Part shown: in pieces, positions 62,748 to 64,000 of the stretch
Numbering within the stretch: position 1 is the first letter of the stretch
Layout: each line of letters begins with the position of its first letter
Assembly: GCF_010448835.1 (NCBI RefSeq)
Contig: NZ_CP048409.1
Span: forward strand, 2,860,001-2,924,000
From: Draconibacterium halophilum
Lineage (GTDB): Bacteria; Bacteroidota; Bacteroidia; Bacteroidales; Prolixibacteraceae
DNA length: 64,000 nt
Reading direction: 5' to 3'
Made by a program: the position numbers and the translations under genes
The notes under the pieces: model-generated
What the model saw: only the letters and a program-made list of their open reading frames with translations
Database searches by the model: none
What the model was told of the DNA's origin: nothing

Positions 62748-64000
62748 ATGAAGACAATAATTTGGACCATAACTCTTATTTGTATTTGTTCAGCGAGTAC
62801 CTTTTCACAACAACTTCGGGTGAATGAATCACAACGCTATCTCGAAACAAACCAAGGAAAACCATTTCTTTGGATTGGCGATACGGCGTGGGAATTGTTC
62901 CACAAACTAAACCGCGAAGAAGCTGTTGAATACCTCGAGAACCGTGCAGCAAAAGGATTTTCTGTGATTCAGGCTGTAGTGCTGGCAGAAAATGACGGAC
63001 TGCGAACACCAAATTCATATGGAGATGTTCCACTGATTGATTTAGACCCGGCACAACCCAACGAAGCCTACTTCAAGCATGTTGATTTTATTGTAAATAA
63101 AGCAGAAGAACTAGGACTTGTCATTGGCATGTTGCCTACCTGGGGCGATAAAATAGAATCGGCCAATCCGGGTGCAGGCCCTGAGGTTTTCACTATCGAA
63201 AATGCCGCCATTTTCGGAGCATTTTTGGGAGAACGTTACAAAAATAAACCAGTGGTTTGGATTTTGGGTGGCGACAGGAATGTATTGAATAAACAAGTGT
63301 ATCAAATCTGGAATTCCATGGCTGGCGGATTAAAAAAAGGTGATGGCGGCAATCACCTGATGACCTTTCATCCGCGCGGTGGTTCGCATTCGGCATACTT
63401 TTTTCACAATGCTGAATGGCTCGACTTTAATATGTATCAAAGCGGACACGGATCAAAATATATTAATGTATATGATTATGCCAATTACCTGATGCTACTT
63501 CATCCGCAGAAACCTTTTGTTGATGGCGAACCGGCGTATGAAGATATTGCCATCAAATTCTGGAAGCACATGGATTTTTCAAAATATTCTGAAAAAAGAG
63601 TGCCTACCGGAGTACTTGATACAGATGGTCTTATTGAGAACCGTTCGCACTTTAAAGATGGTTTTTTCAGCGATTACGACATTCGGGTTCATGCCTACTG
63701 GAATTTTCTATCGGGCGCATGTGGTTATACTTACGGCAATAATGCCATTTGGCAAATGCAAAAAAAAGGTGGCGAGATTGCTATTCCATGTCTATACGAC
63801 TGGCGCGAATCGATGGACCGCCCCGGAGCTTTCGATATGATGCACCTGCGCGAGATAATGGAAGAACGATTTTATAATCTGGTACCCGATCAATCGTTTG
63901 TTTACGGTATCACCCCAAAAGGAGAAAATTATATTGCCGCGGCCGGCTCTACCGACAAATCGTTTGCAATGATTTACCTGGCAAAAGGCCAGCCGGTAAA
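62748..64000 (+). CDS. DUF4038/GH140-type apiosidase-like protein (3' end outside window)
   Basis: The frame is open from the ATG at 62748 to the window end (417 codons seen). A signal peptide (MKTIIWTITLICICSASTFS) precedes a TIM-barrel of the apiosidase-like family: FLWIGDTAWELFHKL, VVWILGGDRN (likely acid/base Asp) and PFVDGEPAYE (likely nucleophile Glu), the two carboxylates expected from GH140. GH140 enzymes cleave apiose from pectin side chains; relatives act on other glycans. The DUF4038-type C-terminal domain should follow. Confidence 0.85.
   Translation, partial: MKTIIWTITLICICSASTFSQQLRVNESQRYLETNQGKPFLWIGDTAWELFHKLNREEAVEYLENRAAKGFSVIQAVVLAENDGLRTPNSYGDVPLIDLDPAQPNEAYFKHVDFIVNKAEELGLVIGMLPTWGDKIESANPGAGPEVFTIENAAIFGAFLGERYKNKPVVWILGGDRNVLNKQVYQIWNSMAGGLKKGDGGNHLMTFHPRGGSHSAYFFHNAEWLDFNMYQSGHGSKYINVYDYANYLMLLHPQKPFVDGEPAYEDIAIKFWKHMDFSKYSEKRVPTGVLDTDGLIENRSHFKDGFFSDYDIRVHAYWNFLSGACGYTYGNNAIWQMQKKGGEIAIPCLYDWRESMDRPGAFDMMHLREIMEERFYNLVPDQSFVYGITPKGENYIAAAGSTDKSFAMIYLAKGQPV

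Overview
The window looks like chromosomal DNA of a marine or sediment Bacteroidota, most likely Marinilabiliales/Prolixibacteraceae-like. This is an inference. It rests on low GC, on Bacteroidota-type promoters (TTG, about 18-21 nt, TAnnTTTG), on families typical of the phylum (DUF5916, DUF4199, TamB-like 'translocation/assembly module', single-chain SdaA, many SPII lipoproteins) and on algal-polysaccharide enzymes at the right end. No rRNA, tRNA, CRISPR array, phage or SusC/SusD pair was seen.

Layout. 1-7.9 kb: the 3' part of a TamB-like envelope gene, an NhaD antiporter, and an ExbB-ExbD-TonB energy-transduction operon. 8-18.4 kb: YitT, an SDR oxidoreductase, a two-domain VOC protein, a galactose mutarotase lipoprotein, L-serine dehydratase, an orphan GH127-like lipoprotein, a MATE exporter behind a structured leader, RsgA, DUF4199 and a frameshifted YdeI/DUF1801 gene. 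18.4-23 kb: DUF2891 and the classical translation operon thrS-infC-rpmI-rplT, in which infC appears to start at an AUU codon. 23-36.4 kb: a chorismate mutase/DRE-TIM aldolase pair, a DPP-IV-type peptidase, a TPR lipoprotein, a nucleoside-hydrolase-like protein, a DUF5916 outer-membrane protein, a GH3 glycosidase with a PA14 insert, and a YkgJ-DsrE pair. 36.4-43.8 kb: DUF2795, a cobalamin adenosyltransferase, a LolD/MacB-type ATPase, RecG, an aldo/keto reductase, a D-amino-acid-transaminase-like protein, an RRM protein with a long leader, and a frameshifted tcdA. 43.8-49.4 kb: TatD, ElbB and a methionine cluster made of a divergent aspartokinase homologue, metY and a MetA whose residue 111 predicts acetyl-CoA use. 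49.4-51.6 kb: a lipoprotein and NhaA.

The right end (51.9-64 kb) is a carbohydrate locus. A secreted S1 sulfatase fused to a GH78 rhamnosidase points to ulvan or another sulfated rhamnose glycan. Divergent from it, a GntR/UTRA regulator with a perfect 18-bp palindrome over its own promoter leads a same-strand run: a Tat-exported GH9-like protein, deoC, a GRP-family sugar transporter, an IS982 insertion, a ribokinase-family kinase, and an apiosidase-like DUF4038/GH140-type protein cut by the window end. Transporter plus kinase plus DeoC would make a short route for 2-deoxyribose or a related pentose. The IS sits exactly at the kinase start codon, and the target duplication rebuilt the ATG.

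Three genes (YdeI/DUF1801, tcdA, the GH78 C-terminus) are each broken by one missing base in a homopolymer. This most likely reflects sequencing error; true gene decay or slippage is possible, and raw reads would decide.
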